Origin: Zygnema cylindricum
Lineage: Eukaryota > Streptophyta > Zygnematophyceae > Zygnematales > Zygnemataceae
Direction: 5' to 3'
Length of the DNA: 34,654 nt
NCBI GenBank assembly: GCA_037447655.1
Contig: JBBHKE010000159.1
Location: forward strand, 742,745 to 777,398
The translations under genes were made by a program, and so were the position numbers. This document shows positions 20,188-29,480 of the stretch, one piece after another; positions within the stretch are counted from its first letter, which is position 1; every line of letters begins with the position of its first letter. The notes beneath the pieces were generated by a model. That model ran no database searches, was not told where the DNA came from, and saw only the letters and a program-made list of their open reading frames with translations.

Positions 20188-23100
20188 GTGCGGTTTTCTC
20201 CCTCTTTTGTTGTTTTCTTTTACTAATTTGACATTTAATAAGCTTCTATACGCAATTCAGAATGAGAGGGAGTGGAGAGGGAGGGGTGAGGGAAAGGGAG
20301 AGGGGGAGGGAGCCAGTTGTGAACTAAAAATGTAGGAGAGGGAGTGGGAGAGGAACAAAATTGTGACTTATAATTGCAAGAGGGAGAGGGAGACCAGGGG
20401 AAAGGAAGAGTAAGAGGGAGGGAGAGGGAGGATGTTTAATTTTAGGTAGAATTTGGTTATTAAGCTGAGCTTTAACTATTTGGTTAATGCTCATTTTGGT
20501 TCATTCTTATGTACCAGTTATAATTGTGTACAATCGCTGTGTGAAATCCGCTGGCTTTTTTTGAATAAGGATAATTAACAATGGTTTCGGAAACAGCTGG
20601 TTGTTTTGTCTGATTTAAAAGTCGACGAAGAAATGATGTTTGGGATGGAATTTAGCTTTGACAGTTATAGAATTATTTTTGTCTTCAGTTAATATTTAAT
20701 CTTAATGCTCACGATTAGGATGGATAAATTGATGGATTACAAAATAATAAGTATTATAACTGTGAAATAGTAATAGTAATTGCATGTTGTAATTATATCG
20801 TATATAACCATCTTCTGTGTAGGGGAAAAAGATAGATACATATTTGAAATCCTCTCCCCCTCTCCCTCTTACTATTATAAGTCACGAGTTTTTCCCTCTC
20901 CCTCGCCCTCTCCTCTCTCCCTCTCTCTGTGCATTTTTAGTTCACAATTCGCTCCTGCTCCCTCTCGCTCTACCTCTCCTCTTCTTCTCATTCTGAATTG
21001 CGTATAGCTGTCTGGGCCATGAAGTTTATTAAATGTCAGGATTCTAAATGTTTTTGAGCTTTAAAGTGCAATGTGGTACCTTTTTTTTTTTGCAAGATCA
21101 TGTAGGATAACCATTCGATGATTGGTTGCAATGATTCAATGAGTTAATTGATTTGTTATTCATGTGTAACTACTGTCAATGAAGAATAGTAATAATAATA
21201 ATAATTGTGAATTATGAACAACTTTTTTTTTTTTTTTTTCACTTTGCCTTTCAAAGCAACTGTTTTGACATTGGAAATAACATTGGTATGTATTCATTAA
21301 TATAGTGGATGCACATTATGCAAGAGCTCGTTCCATAACTCAGTATTTAGTGTTTGAGGGTCTTAGTGTATTTTTTAGTGGCTGAGTGTTGCCATATCTG
21401 TTTGGCTGTTTTTATTAGTATTTCAAACTATCATAACATTTGTCATCCCTTTGTCCTTCAACTTTCCACGACTTTCCTTTTGTCCTTGTATGTGCTTGTT
21501 TACCTATGGAATTTTCTTATGTTATTTACTGTACACCACCTATCTAGAGAACTATTAGCCTTAGCACTTTGTAAGATTGACTACACTTAACTAAATTGAG
21601 ATATCAACACTAAGCTATGATTTTTGGGTAAAACCACCCCTCACTTGAATAGAGTGATCGGCTCTAATAGCGATGAGCAGCTTAGTTTAGTGGAATAATT
21701 TTTTTAGCTGGAGGGCTTATGCTTTTCTGGTTTTTAACTGGTTATGACCTGTCTGTGGAGGTGTGTATGTTACAAAAATGTATATCCTTTTCTGAGCTAT
21801 GATGTTCAATTAAGACTTTTTCCTCGTGGTGCCTTGTTTTTTGTGACAGTGAAAAGTATACTGTCCTCATAAACACGTGGAAAAGACATGATTTATTATT
21901 AAACTGTGTAAGCCATTATGCAAAATGTGGAAACCTCGACGCTTTGAGAGTTGTATGGAGTGAGTCTCGTGAACCCCCCGAGTCTTTGAAGACGGCCATT
22001 GCGAAGAAAATCGGACATCATGGGAAGGATGTGATTTACGACATAAGGGAGGAGAATAGTCTTAACAGTCGTATGAAACCTCTAGAGGACCTTCATACAG
22101 ATGCGGTATTTTCTGTAGATGATGATGTTTTTATACCTTGTCGAAGCCTCGAACTTGCCTTCAATACCTGGAGGTCGTCTCCAAATGCCATGGTTGGATT
22201 TGTTCCCCGGGCTCATTTGGTTATTGATTCTCCAGTAAGTTTTTTATGTCTTTCCTTTCTGGTCTGTTGAACATTTTCTTTTATATTTTGTTTTGTTTTG
22301 TTTTTTTTTTCCGCCAGGAGGTCGTCTCCGAATGTCATGGTTGTGTTTGTTCCCAGGGCTCTCTTAGTTATTGATTCCTATTCTCACAAAGTTTCAAGTG
22401 TTTTATGCTTTTCTTGTGATGGGGTTTCCTGTTCTTGGTGGGTTAAACTTTGTTTTGTATAGTATTGTTCTGTTTTTTTATCTGAGAGGTTCAACTGTAT
22501 ATGTCAAGTACACTGCCCGTTGCTGTCAGTGTAAAGGAATTATTGGTGTAAATGCGAAATTAGAATGCATAATACTAACTTATCGTAGGGAGACATGGCG
22601 ACTTGTAACAGTGTTATTTACACTCTGTGAAAAATGTCGCAACCTTATTAATGTTATTAATGGTAATAGGTTTGGGCATTGTAATTTTGGATGCCTTTCA
22701 TGTGGCGGCGTTGCCTGGCGGTGGGTTAAACTTTTTTTTTTTGTTTTGGTTTTTTCTTAGTGGTACAATTGAATATGTCGCGTTTTTTCGAGTTTTTTTG
22801 ATTTTTGGGGAGCTTAATTGGGCAGCTTCTGGAATGTTATCAATGTGCAGAATGAACAAGGTTTTGTCTTTTAATGTTTTTTTTCTGTTTGTTACGTTTC
22901 TGTCTATCCATATCCAGAAAGGACATTTTTCTACTCTTAATGTCTGTGTCAGTGTTTCTCTGTTAATTAGGTTTCCGTCTATGAATGTGCAGAACCGACA
23001 AGGTTCTTTCTATTACTGTTCTCTTGCTGTTCCATTTATTAATCAGGTGCCTTTCTATTAATGTGCAGAAAGGACAAGGCTCGTCAAAGAAACAACCAAA

Positions 23101-24897
23101 TTATGGATATGGCGGCTGGTGGTATGTTTGGTGGCACGGAAGTTATTCGATGATTCTCTCCAAAGCCGCGTTTTTCCATCAGAAGTACTTTGCGATGTAC
23201 ACCAATGAACTGCCGCAAGAAATTAGGGACTACGTGACAGAAAACAGGTAGAAACAGATTTTTTGTGTCCTTTTTTTTTTGTTCTTTGTTTTGAGTACTT
23301 TTCAATGCACACAAATGAACTGCCAGAAGGAATCAGAGACTATGTGGAAAAATACAGGTGAAAACCCATGTTTTGAACTATGGGAGGCAAAGGAGAGGAG
23401 AGAGGGCAAATGTTTCCATCAGAAGTACTTTTTGATGTACACAAATGAACGGCGCTACAAATCAGAGACTACCTGACAAGAAATTGATAGAATCAGATTT
23501 GAACTGCAATTTGTCATTTTTTGCATTGGCCTTACCATTTTCACAAAGCCCAGCCTTTTTAACTTGATGAACTTATTTGAAGTCGAGGATACTTTGGAGT
23601 GGTTTGACAGGTTGATGTTTAGAGGAATCCTCTGAATTCCGGTTCTCTTTTAATTCTGATTACAGACTTAAGTGTGGAGGAGAAAAGAATAATTCAATTT
23701 TAGTGTTAATTCTACCAGTTTTCGTGTTCGCGGGGCTGATCAAATTGCATGCAAAATAGAGTATGTTAACATAAAGACAATTGATATAATCAATGTAAAG
23801 TTTTGTTTGAGTGTTATGAAGGCTAATGTTGTTTTTGTCTCGGGATCTCGGGAACAGAAATTGTGAGGATATTGCGATGTCAATGTTGGTAGCTAATGCC
23901 ACATTGGCACCGCCTATATGGGTCCAAGGTATATCCCTGTCACTTGATACATTTGAACTTGAGATGAATCTTTTTTGTTTCTTTTGCTTCATCATCAGTT
24001 TTAAGTGTACTGGATACTCTTCCCAAAACCTGTCATATGTTTCCGAGGTATATTACGTCACACATATTTAGATAAAACTTTTCCTTTCCTTCTCTTTTTT
24101 TCCTTCTTTTTATCTCCAGCTGAGCATCATCAGTATTCTAAGTGTACAGTCCGTGATACTCTTTCAGAAACCTTGGGTCAGATGTATATTAGTGGGTTAG
24201 CTATGAATTTGATATGTTAGGATCAAGCCTCTTTTTGTCTTTTTTTGCATGTTCATCCTTAAAAGTTACTGAAACTGGTTTGTCTTATTCTTCTTATTAT
24301 TCATGTCATTTCTCTAGCCTTTTCATGTTATTATTCATCTTATTATCAATTTATTCTTCATCTTCATCTTCTTTTTACATCGTGTTATTCATCTTCTTTT
24401 TACATCGTGTTATTCATCTTATTCTCTAGCTTATTCGTCTTATTATTCACCTTATCGTTAAATTTACTGTTCATCTTATTCATCCTACTTTCTCTTATTA
24501 TTCAACTTACTCTACTTATTCTCTGGTATATTCATCTTATTATTTGTCTTATTCAATACACTGCCCATAGCTATTAGAGTTAATAACACTTAATTCGGTC
24601 GATGCGCTTTTTGGCAGAAATCATGAAGTAAATCACTATCTGAGGGAGTGACTACAATTTGCCACGTCTCCTTGCATTTAATTAGTACGATGGGCAGTTT
24701 ATTTATTTATTTTTTTATGGTTCTTGGGTTTTACAGGGAAGTTCAAGGATTTGGGAAGTTCGGGAATTAGTAGCAAGAAGCTTCATTGGGAAAAGAGATC
24801 GACTTGTCTTAACGATTTCGCGTCAATTTTGAAAACTATGCCTCTTATAACGGGCCATATAAAGGTTACCGACAGTCGACGTCAACTTTTTTGGTAA
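19949..24897 (+). CDS. GT64 family glycosyltransferase, At1g80290 type
   Basis: Five exons (19949-20187, 21850-22234, 23069-23247, 23858-23928, 24737-24897) join in compatible phases (2, 0, 2, 1) to 345 codons including the stop, the usual size for this plant group. A basic N-terminal tail is followed by one hydrophobic segment at residues ~45-68, as in a type II Golgi membrane protein. The lumenal part is the exostosin-like GT64 domain. It contains TVLINTWKR, VVWSE, a SVDDDV metal/nucleotide-sugar motif (Asp 170-172), MVGFVPR, GGWWYVWWHGSYSMILSKAAFFH, the NCEDIAM motif, GISS and a C-terminal DSRRQLFW. Arabidopsis relatives GMT1/EPC1 and GINT1 add sugars to inositol phosphoceramide lipids; the acceptor of the At1g80290 group is less clear to me, so I name only the family. 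No frame interruption is present. Introns 2-4 contain duplicated pieces of this gene. Confidence 0.93.
20230..21037. repeat. Foldback inverted repeat in GT64 intron 1
   Basis: The left arm, about 20230-20400, is repeated in inverted orientation at about 20851-21037. Matching anchors are gacatttaata (left) with tattaaatgtc (right end), tacgcaattcagaatgag with ctcattctgaattgcgta, and ttgtgaactaaaaatg with catttttagttcacaa. The arms are mostly GA-rich (left) and CT-rich (right), but the non-repetitive anchors prove common origin. The spacer is about 450 bp. Confidence 0.85.
21850..22234 (+). CDS. GT64 gene exon 2: catalytic core with DDD motif
   Basis: Acceptor tttgtgacag ends at 21849; donor GTAAGT starts at 22235. 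It encodes YTVLINTWKRHD through FVPRAHLVIDSP, including SVDDDVFIP at 22112-22138. Confidence 0.92.
22318..22378 (+). repeat. Partial copy of GT64 exon 2 end inside intron 2
   Basis: The segment repeats the last 61-63 bp of exon 2 (22170-22232) with a few substitutions. It still reads RSSPNVMVVFVPRALLVIDS against RSSPNAMVGFVPRAHLVIDS in the exon. It is preceded by a T-run and ccgccag, so it mimics an exon start. Confidence 0.85.
23069..23247 (+). CDS. GT64 gene exon 3
   Basis: Acceptor atgtgcag ends at 23068; donor GTAGAA starts at 23248. It encodes YGYGGWWYVWWHGSYSMILS and KAAFFHQKY followed by TNELPQEIRDYVTEN. The pre-acceptor phrase aatgtgcagaa also occurs at 22840 and 22985, so cryptic acceptors are possible. 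Confidence 0.9.
23293..23490 (+). repeat. Two extra partial copies of GT64 exon 3 end in intron 3
   Basis: The exon 3 end (23171-23248) is repeated at 23293-23361 and 23411-23490. The first copy keeps an open frame (EYFSMHTNELPEGIRDYVEK) and a following donor-like ag|gtgaaa. The second begins tttccatcagaagtacttt and is damaged (ggcgctacaa in place of the ctgcc region). They lie head to tail with the real exon, at a spacing of about 120 bp. Confidence 0.88.
23858..23928 (+). CDS. GT64 gene exon 4 (NCEDIAM motif)
   Basis: This is a 71-bp exon between acceptor gggaacag (ends 23857) and donor GTATAT (23929). It encodes RNCEDIAMSMLVANATLAPP and IWVQ, a highly conserved GT64 stretch. Confidence 0.92.
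23990..24205 (+). repeat. Tandem duplication in GT64 intron 4
   Basis: A segment starting catcatcagttttaagtgta near 23990 recurs near 24126 as catcatcagtattctaagtg. Both copies continue through atactctt, an aaacct/aaacctt word, and end in gtatatta. The period is about 130 bp. Confidence 0.75.
24280..24560. repeat. TTATTCATC-rich degenerate repeat in GT64 intron 4
   Basis: The words ttattcatctta and close variants recur through about 280 bp. Within it a unit containing tctttttacatcgtgttatt is present twice in perfect tandem (about 24368-24418). Confidence 0.8.
24737..24897 (+). CDS. GT64 gene exon 5, C-terminus and stop
   Basis: Acceptor gttttacag ends at 24736. It reads GKFKDLGSSGISSKKLHWEK and ends VTDSRRQLFW with TAA at 24895-24897. 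The GISS and final DSR..LFW blocks align with the Arabidopsis At1g80290 C-terminus. The frame follows from the exon 4 phase. Confidence 0.9.
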
Positions 24898-25054
24898 AGG
24901 ATATCATTTCTTTTATATTTTGATGAAGTACCTCCGAGAACTATGGATCGTGGTTCTTTAAACCTTAAACGACCATGGTTTACGGGAGTTTAATCACTTT
25001 CTGGGCCGGCCTACTCATTGGCTAAAAGTACAGATAATAAAATTTCGCAGTGAG

Positions 25055-25167
<113 letters not shown>

Positions 25168-25771
25168 GCGTTTTAGCTTATGAAGAGGTTCGAATACTTC
25201 CTCATCTGTTGCTAGGCTGCGACAGAAAGCTGGAGGGCTCAGCAATTCTCCTTTCGAGTTATATTTGGGATAAAATCGGGGTGTGTTCGACATATGAGGA
25301 GTCTCTATGTCGTTGTGCAGTTTGCCGTTTTCCATTTTGCACGTTTTCCCGTCACTGAATTCACGCCTCCATGCTGGAGACACGCTTAAAAAAGGATTGG
25401 ATTTCCTTTTATTTTTTGTGTTCGCGGGATCCCTACACCATTTGTTTCGAAAAGTAGACTAGCGAGTATTTTTTTTAATCGGCATTCAAGCAAGAATGTT
25501 TTTTTGTACTTTAATTTGTTAGAAAAATTCTTTTACGAGATCTGAAACGCCATAATGCACACTTTTGGAGCCACAAAAGATCAAATGGGAGAAGATTGGA
25601 CTTGGTAATTTCAAAATTACTGATATTACTGATATAGGAAGTAGTGGTTTCAATTTAGTGGTTTTAAAGTTTAGAGAATTGAATATTTTATAATCTTAAA
25701 ATCCATACAATCTTGATCAGATCCTATATTGTTCGCTCTAATGAGAACACTGTTGTTTCCCGAAGAAGGGC

Positions 25772-25801
25772 AATAAAGATCTCCCAAACTTTCTCAATAA
25801 A
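25772..25801 (+). terminator. Candidate poly(A) signals for the GT64 transcript
   Basis: AATAAA occurs at 25772-25777 and 25796-25801, about 0.9 kb after the GT64 stop codon. The positions are suggestive only, because the DNA is AT-rich and chance hexamers are expected. Confidence 0.3.
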
Positions 25802-26119
25802 CATTTTTGATTTGCCGGTCCCAAGATGTTTTGAAATTAACATGATTTTGTACAAATCCCAAGCACAAATTCCACACTAATTGATGTTTTTCTGCATTGT
25901 CTCACTTATGAGTTCCGTTAGCATTAACTCTTAATTATTAGCATTTCATTTCATTAGCATCAGTTATTCATTTCATTGATGTATAATGTCTTTTATTTAT
26001 CGGTGCTTGGAAAACCTCAACCGACAACATTTCACCGTCTGCTTTGAAATAATAATAAACCTAATCAAAAATCGCAATGAAACCCTATCAAAGAAATGAG
26101 TGAGACTTTATTATGGAAT

Positions 26120-26265
26120 CATTCGGGTATAGTTGTATATATAAGTATATATACATAAATATACTACATATTCATATATATACATACACATACATAAATA
26201 CATAAATACATATACAACACATACATATACATATACACATAAACATACATACTTATATAGTTCTT
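26120..26265. repeat. TA/CATA microsatellite
   Basis: About 145 bp of imperfect atac, acat and tata repeats. The minus-strand frame across it (Tyr/Val/Cys-rich) is a repeat artefact. Confidence 0.9.
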
Positions 26266-26414
26266 GTAAATAGCAACACAACGACATCGAGGAACAAGCG
26301 GGGGATTCAAGAATATTGCCACTCAGGCAGTTAAAAGAAGGGGGAATTTTAGTATAGATTACAATAAAAATTAATACGCTATCGGCAATTGCCCATACAA
26401 TTTCTATGGACATT

Positions 26415-26535
26415 CTCTCTCTCCCTCTCTTTCAACCTCTCGCTTTATCTGCCCTCTCCTTCCCCCCCCTCCCCCCCCCCTCCCTCCTTCCCCCCCCTTT
26501 CCCTCCCATCCCCTCCCATCCCCTCCTTCCCTCCC
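26415..26535. repeat. C-rich pyrimidine tract
   Basis: About 120 bp of ctccct and ccccccc runs; the complementary strand has many GGG runs that could form quadruplex structures. No gene lies between 26110 and 27266 apart from the 3' side of ISY1. Confidence 0.9.
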
Positions 26536-27139
26536 TACGATCTTGTTTTCTAAACCTACTTTAGCACTTTACAAATTTTCCCACAACATTGTTTTAAAAA
26601 GTTAATTAGTATCTCCAACATTGTTTTTTTTGAAGTTTTTTAGTATCCGATGACGATGATATCAACATACATTTGTTAAAAATGAACACAATACATTGTC
26701 AATTTATAAAAGGCAGATTACATTGGATACTATCTATGTTTCACAGGTAAAAAAAAAACCATTTTTGAACCTGTCTAAAAAAAACCACAAACAAAAAAAC
26801 TACAAACCTTTCTCTGAAAAAACCATCTATTTTTCCATATTTTTGAACCATTTTTGAACCCTTTCTTGAACTATTTTTGATTTGTAAAAAATGTATACAG
26901 GGAATTTTCATTTGACAAAGAAACTGACAAGTTCATATGCCCAGAAAAAGTCATCACTATTCATTCTAAACTGCAAAAAAAGTGAATTTAAACACAAATG
27001 CTTCCTTTTCACATTCTGCTTAACCCTAATTTTCCCCTTAAAACAGTTTAGGTTCTATAATCCCAACGCCATACCGAAAGCCTTTTAGGTTCAAAATTAG
27101 GTTTAAAATCCTCTCAATGTGTCCTCCAATCCCACAACC

Positions 27140-27258
27140 TACAAACCCCAAAAACCTCAAACCCTAGAAGCCAAAAGCCTCAAAACGTGAAACCCTAAAA
27201 ACCCAAACCCTAAAAACCCAAACCCTAAAATCTCCAAACCCTAAAACCCGCAACCCTA
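27140..27258. repeat. Telomere-like AAACCCTAAAA tract
   Basis: Roughly ten imperfect aaaccctaaa and aaaaaccc units lie directly after the ISY1 stop codon (minus strand). The motif is the plant-type TTTAGGG repeat in diverged form. On the ISY1 transcript it would fall in the 3' untranslated region. Confidence 0.8.
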
Positions 27259-27266
27259 TTTTTCCA

Positions 27267-28319
27267 CTATCTCTTAATGTTCAGAAGATCTTTTGCCTCT
27301 TTCTCCTCCGCTACTAAACTTTCGCTCGCATACTTAGCCATAAGTTCTTGCTTCTTTTTCTTCAAAACCATCGCCTCGATTTCTTTCTCATCCGGTAGCG
27401 GGACATGAGCGATAAACTCTCTTCGACTTCTCACACGTCCTCCCTCTCCCCCTCCTCCTCCTTCTCCCCTCTTCTCTCCCTCTCCCTCTCCCTTCCTCTC
27501 TCCCTCCTCCGTGTCCATTTCTTCCTCGTCCTCGTCCTCGTCCCGAAAAATAGCATTTGTTACTTCGACAACCGCAACTTCTCCACTTTTCACACTCCTT
27601 TTCGCCTCTTCCTTAATCTTTTGTAACCTTTTCCACTCCCTTACCTCTTTTTCTATCGCCAATTTTTCCGCCTCTCTCTCTAATTTCTCCAAAACCCCGT
27701 CTTCGTCGTCCCTATACCCATAATAATCCGCATCGATCCTTTTATACATTTCATATCTATTCCTTTTTTTTTTGGGTACATTGGGGAGTTCAAAAAGCTC
27801 CTTAACTCCAGGCAACTGCTTCGCCGCCCCAAAATACCTATACCCTAATCCTTTCCCACTCACCGCTTCTTCCCTCTCCCTCTCTCCCCCCCCCCCCCTC
27901 CCTCCCTCCCTCCCTCCCTCCCTCCTCCCCCCCCTCCCTCCTCCCTCCCTCCCTCCTCCCTCCCTCCCTCCCTCTCCCTCCTCCCCTCCCACTCCCACTC
28001 CCACTCCTCCTCCCTTCCCATAACTCACTCCTCCTAGCTCCCCTATCCTCTCCTCCCAGTGCCCCTTTTCCCTTATAAGCTTATTTATTTCGTCATTTAA
28101 ATCCCTTAACCGATGCTCCCCGAGACCCGGATTTTGAATTTCCATCACTTTGCGGCCGATCTCGCGCAAGATTTGCTGACGCCACCTGTCGGCTTCCGAT
28201 AGGTCGCGGCATTCGGAGGCCAGAAAAGGACGGCGTTCTTTCGGGCGGCGATCTTCGTCTTTTTTGGAAGCCAAAAAACGACTCAGCATCGAATTCGCCT
28301 TTTCTTCGTTTCGAGCCAT
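27267..28319 (-). CDS. ISY1: ISY1 pre-mRNA splicing factor
   Basis: This is a single uninterrupted frame of 350 codons. The N-terminus (MARNEEKANSMLSRFLASKK, then RPFLASECRDL, EADRWRQQI, GLGEHRLRDLNDEINKLI) is the hallmark of the Isy1 family, a component of the Prp19/NTC complex that stabilises the catalytic spliceosome in the nucleus. The second conserved block, GYRYFGAAKQLPGVKELFE and YKRIDADYYGYRDDEDG, follows after a Gly/Arg/Glu-rich insertion at residues ~101-153. An acidic-Gly tract occupies residues ~262-305. The C-terminal block has HVPLPDEKEIEAMVLKKKK and ends AKDLLNIKR, the family's normal end. The insertion makes the protein about 50 residues longer than typical plant ISY1 (about 300). 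The start is the first conserved Met. It is divergent to the FIE gene, 1.5 kb apart. Confidence 0.95.
   Translation of the reverse strand: MARNEEKANSMLSRFLASKKDEDRRPKERRPFLASECRDLSEADRWRQQILREIGRKVMEIQNPGLGEHRLRDLNDEINKLIREKGHWEERIGELGGVSYGKGGGVGVGVGGEEGEGGREGGGREGGGRGGRREGGREGGRGGGGEREREEAVSGKGLGYRYFGAAKQLPGVKELFELPNVPKKKRNRYEMYKRIDADYYGYRDDEDGVLEKLEREAEKLAIEKEVREWKRLQKIKEEAKRSVKSGEVAVVEVTNAIFRDEDEDEEEMDTEEGERKGEGEGEKRGEGGGGGEGGRVRSRREFIAHVPLPDEKEIEAMVLKKKKQELMAKYASESLVAEEKEAKDLLNIKR
27861..28019 (-). repeat. GGGAGG repeat expansion inside ISY1 coding region
   Basis: On the coding strand this is a run of GGGAGG-type repeats encoding Gly, Arg and Glu (GREGGGREGGGRGGRREGG). It remains in frame and separates the two conserved Isy1 blocks. 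Confidence 0.9.
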
Positions 28320-28334
28320 GGTGGCGGCGAATTT

Positions 28335-28430
28335 TTAGGAGGGAGGGAGAGGGAGGGGGGAGGGAGGGGAGGGAGGGAGGGGGAGGGGGAGGGAGGGAGG
28401 GGGAGGGAGGGGGAGAGGGAAGGAGAAGGA
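28335..28430. repeat. GGGAGG tract in ISY1 5' leader
   Basis: The plus strand carries about 95 bp of gggaggga repeats starting 16 bp before the ISY1 ATG. On the ISY1 transcript strand this is CCCTCCC, complementary to the coding-region tract at 27861-28019. Confidence 0.9.
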
Positions 28431-28615
28431 GAATAGTGGGATAATTGTGCGAAACTTTGGTGTGACAAAGGAACAGGAAGAAGTTAACCGCACAACATCA
28501 ATTTTGAGAATTGCGCACATATGTACGTAATGTCGTAATGTATATAGTATACGCGTATTGTATCCTATAAAAACGTACAATTTTCATATAGTACAGAACG
28601 ACAACATGTACACTT

Positions 28616-28709
28616 CACCCGTGAATCGTTATTAGCCTTATTAGCATTAATGACACTAATTCATTATTAACACTAATAATTTCTAAACGCTAATAGCGAT
28701 TCACGGTGT
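28616..28709. mobile_element. Short foldback derivative, family A/B
   Basis: The left end gtgaatcgttattag (from 28621) and right end ctaatagcgattcac form inverted ends, with cactaataatttcta in the interior as in element 16283-16878. It looks like an internally deleted copy and directly adjoins the full copy starting at 28710. Confidence 0.65.
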
Positions 28710-28927
28710 ACACCGTGTATCGCTATTAGTGTTAATATTCTTTTGCCACTAAAAATATCTTTAATCCGTACACAACTGTCGGATTGTAGATCTGACGGTT
28801 GCGATTGAAAGGTAAGATTCTCAGCTTCCAATTGGCGGTCTCAAATTGAAAATCGGACATGTGTGTACGGAGAAAAGATGTTCTAAGTGGCGGAAAAAGT
28901 ATCAACACTAATAGCGATACACGGTGT
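28710..28927. mobile_element. Foldback MITE, family A copy 2
   Basis: Starts acaccgtgtatcgctattag and ends with its inverted form (ctaatagcgatacacggtgt). The arms carry the shared tccgtacaca / tgtgtacgga words around a centre with gattctcagcttccaattgg, which is inverted relative to the centre of copy 1. It has the same length (218 bp) as copy 1 at 17898. Confidence 0.88.
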
Positions 28928-28951
28928 GCTGTACTTGACTACTTGGACTAT

Positions 28952-29174
28952 ACACCGTGTATCCCTATTAGTGCTAATATCTTTTTCGCCACTTAAAACG
29001 TCTTTTATCTATACACACTTGTCCGATTTTCTCATGGAGACCGCCAATCGGAAGGTAAGGATCTTGGCTTTCAATTGCAACCGTCAGATACATAATCCGA
29101 CAGGCTTGTACGGAGAAAAGATGTTTTAAGTGGCGAAAAAAACATTAACACTAATTAATAACGATACACGGTGT
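28952..29174. mobile_element. Foldback MITE, family A copy 3
   Basis: Starts acaccgtgtatccctattag and ends in cgatacacggtgt. The centre reads gccaatcggaaggtaaggat. It is 223 bp long, separated by 24 bp from copy 2. Confidence 0.88.
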
Positions 29175-29261
29175 AAGCGTTTCCGATTATTTTCGCGCAT
29201 CTGATTGCGCATACGGTACAATTTTTCGTGCGGTTTCATACGATAAACAATGCAGTACATT

Positions 29262-29480
29262 ACAACCGTGAATCGTAATTAGCGTTAATATTTTTTAGCC
29301 ACTTATTTCTCCGTACACACTTGTCCAATTTTCAATTTAAGACCGCCATTCGTAAGCTGAGAATAATTCCTTTCAATCGCAACCGTCAGATCCACAATCC
29401 GACAAGTATGTACGGAGAAAAGATGTTTTGAGAGACGAAAAAAACATTAACGCTAATTAGTACGATTACGATTCACGGTG
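29262..29480. mobile_element. Foldback MITE, family A copy 4
   Basis: Starts acaaccgtgaatcgtaatta and ends acgattcacggtg. The centre reads gccattcgtaagctgagaat. It is about 219 bp with more divergent ends than copies 2 and 3. Confidence 0.82.

Noticed and set aside
23293-23361. Copy of exon 3 end as an alternative cassette exon of the GT64 gene
   Set aside because: The copy keeps an open frame, but inserting it between exons 3 and 4 from the available AG disrupts the splice phase.
27405-28023. Plus-strand Ser/Pro/Leu-rich frames opposite ISY1
   Set aside because: They are antisense readings of the ISY1 coding sequence and its repeat tract.
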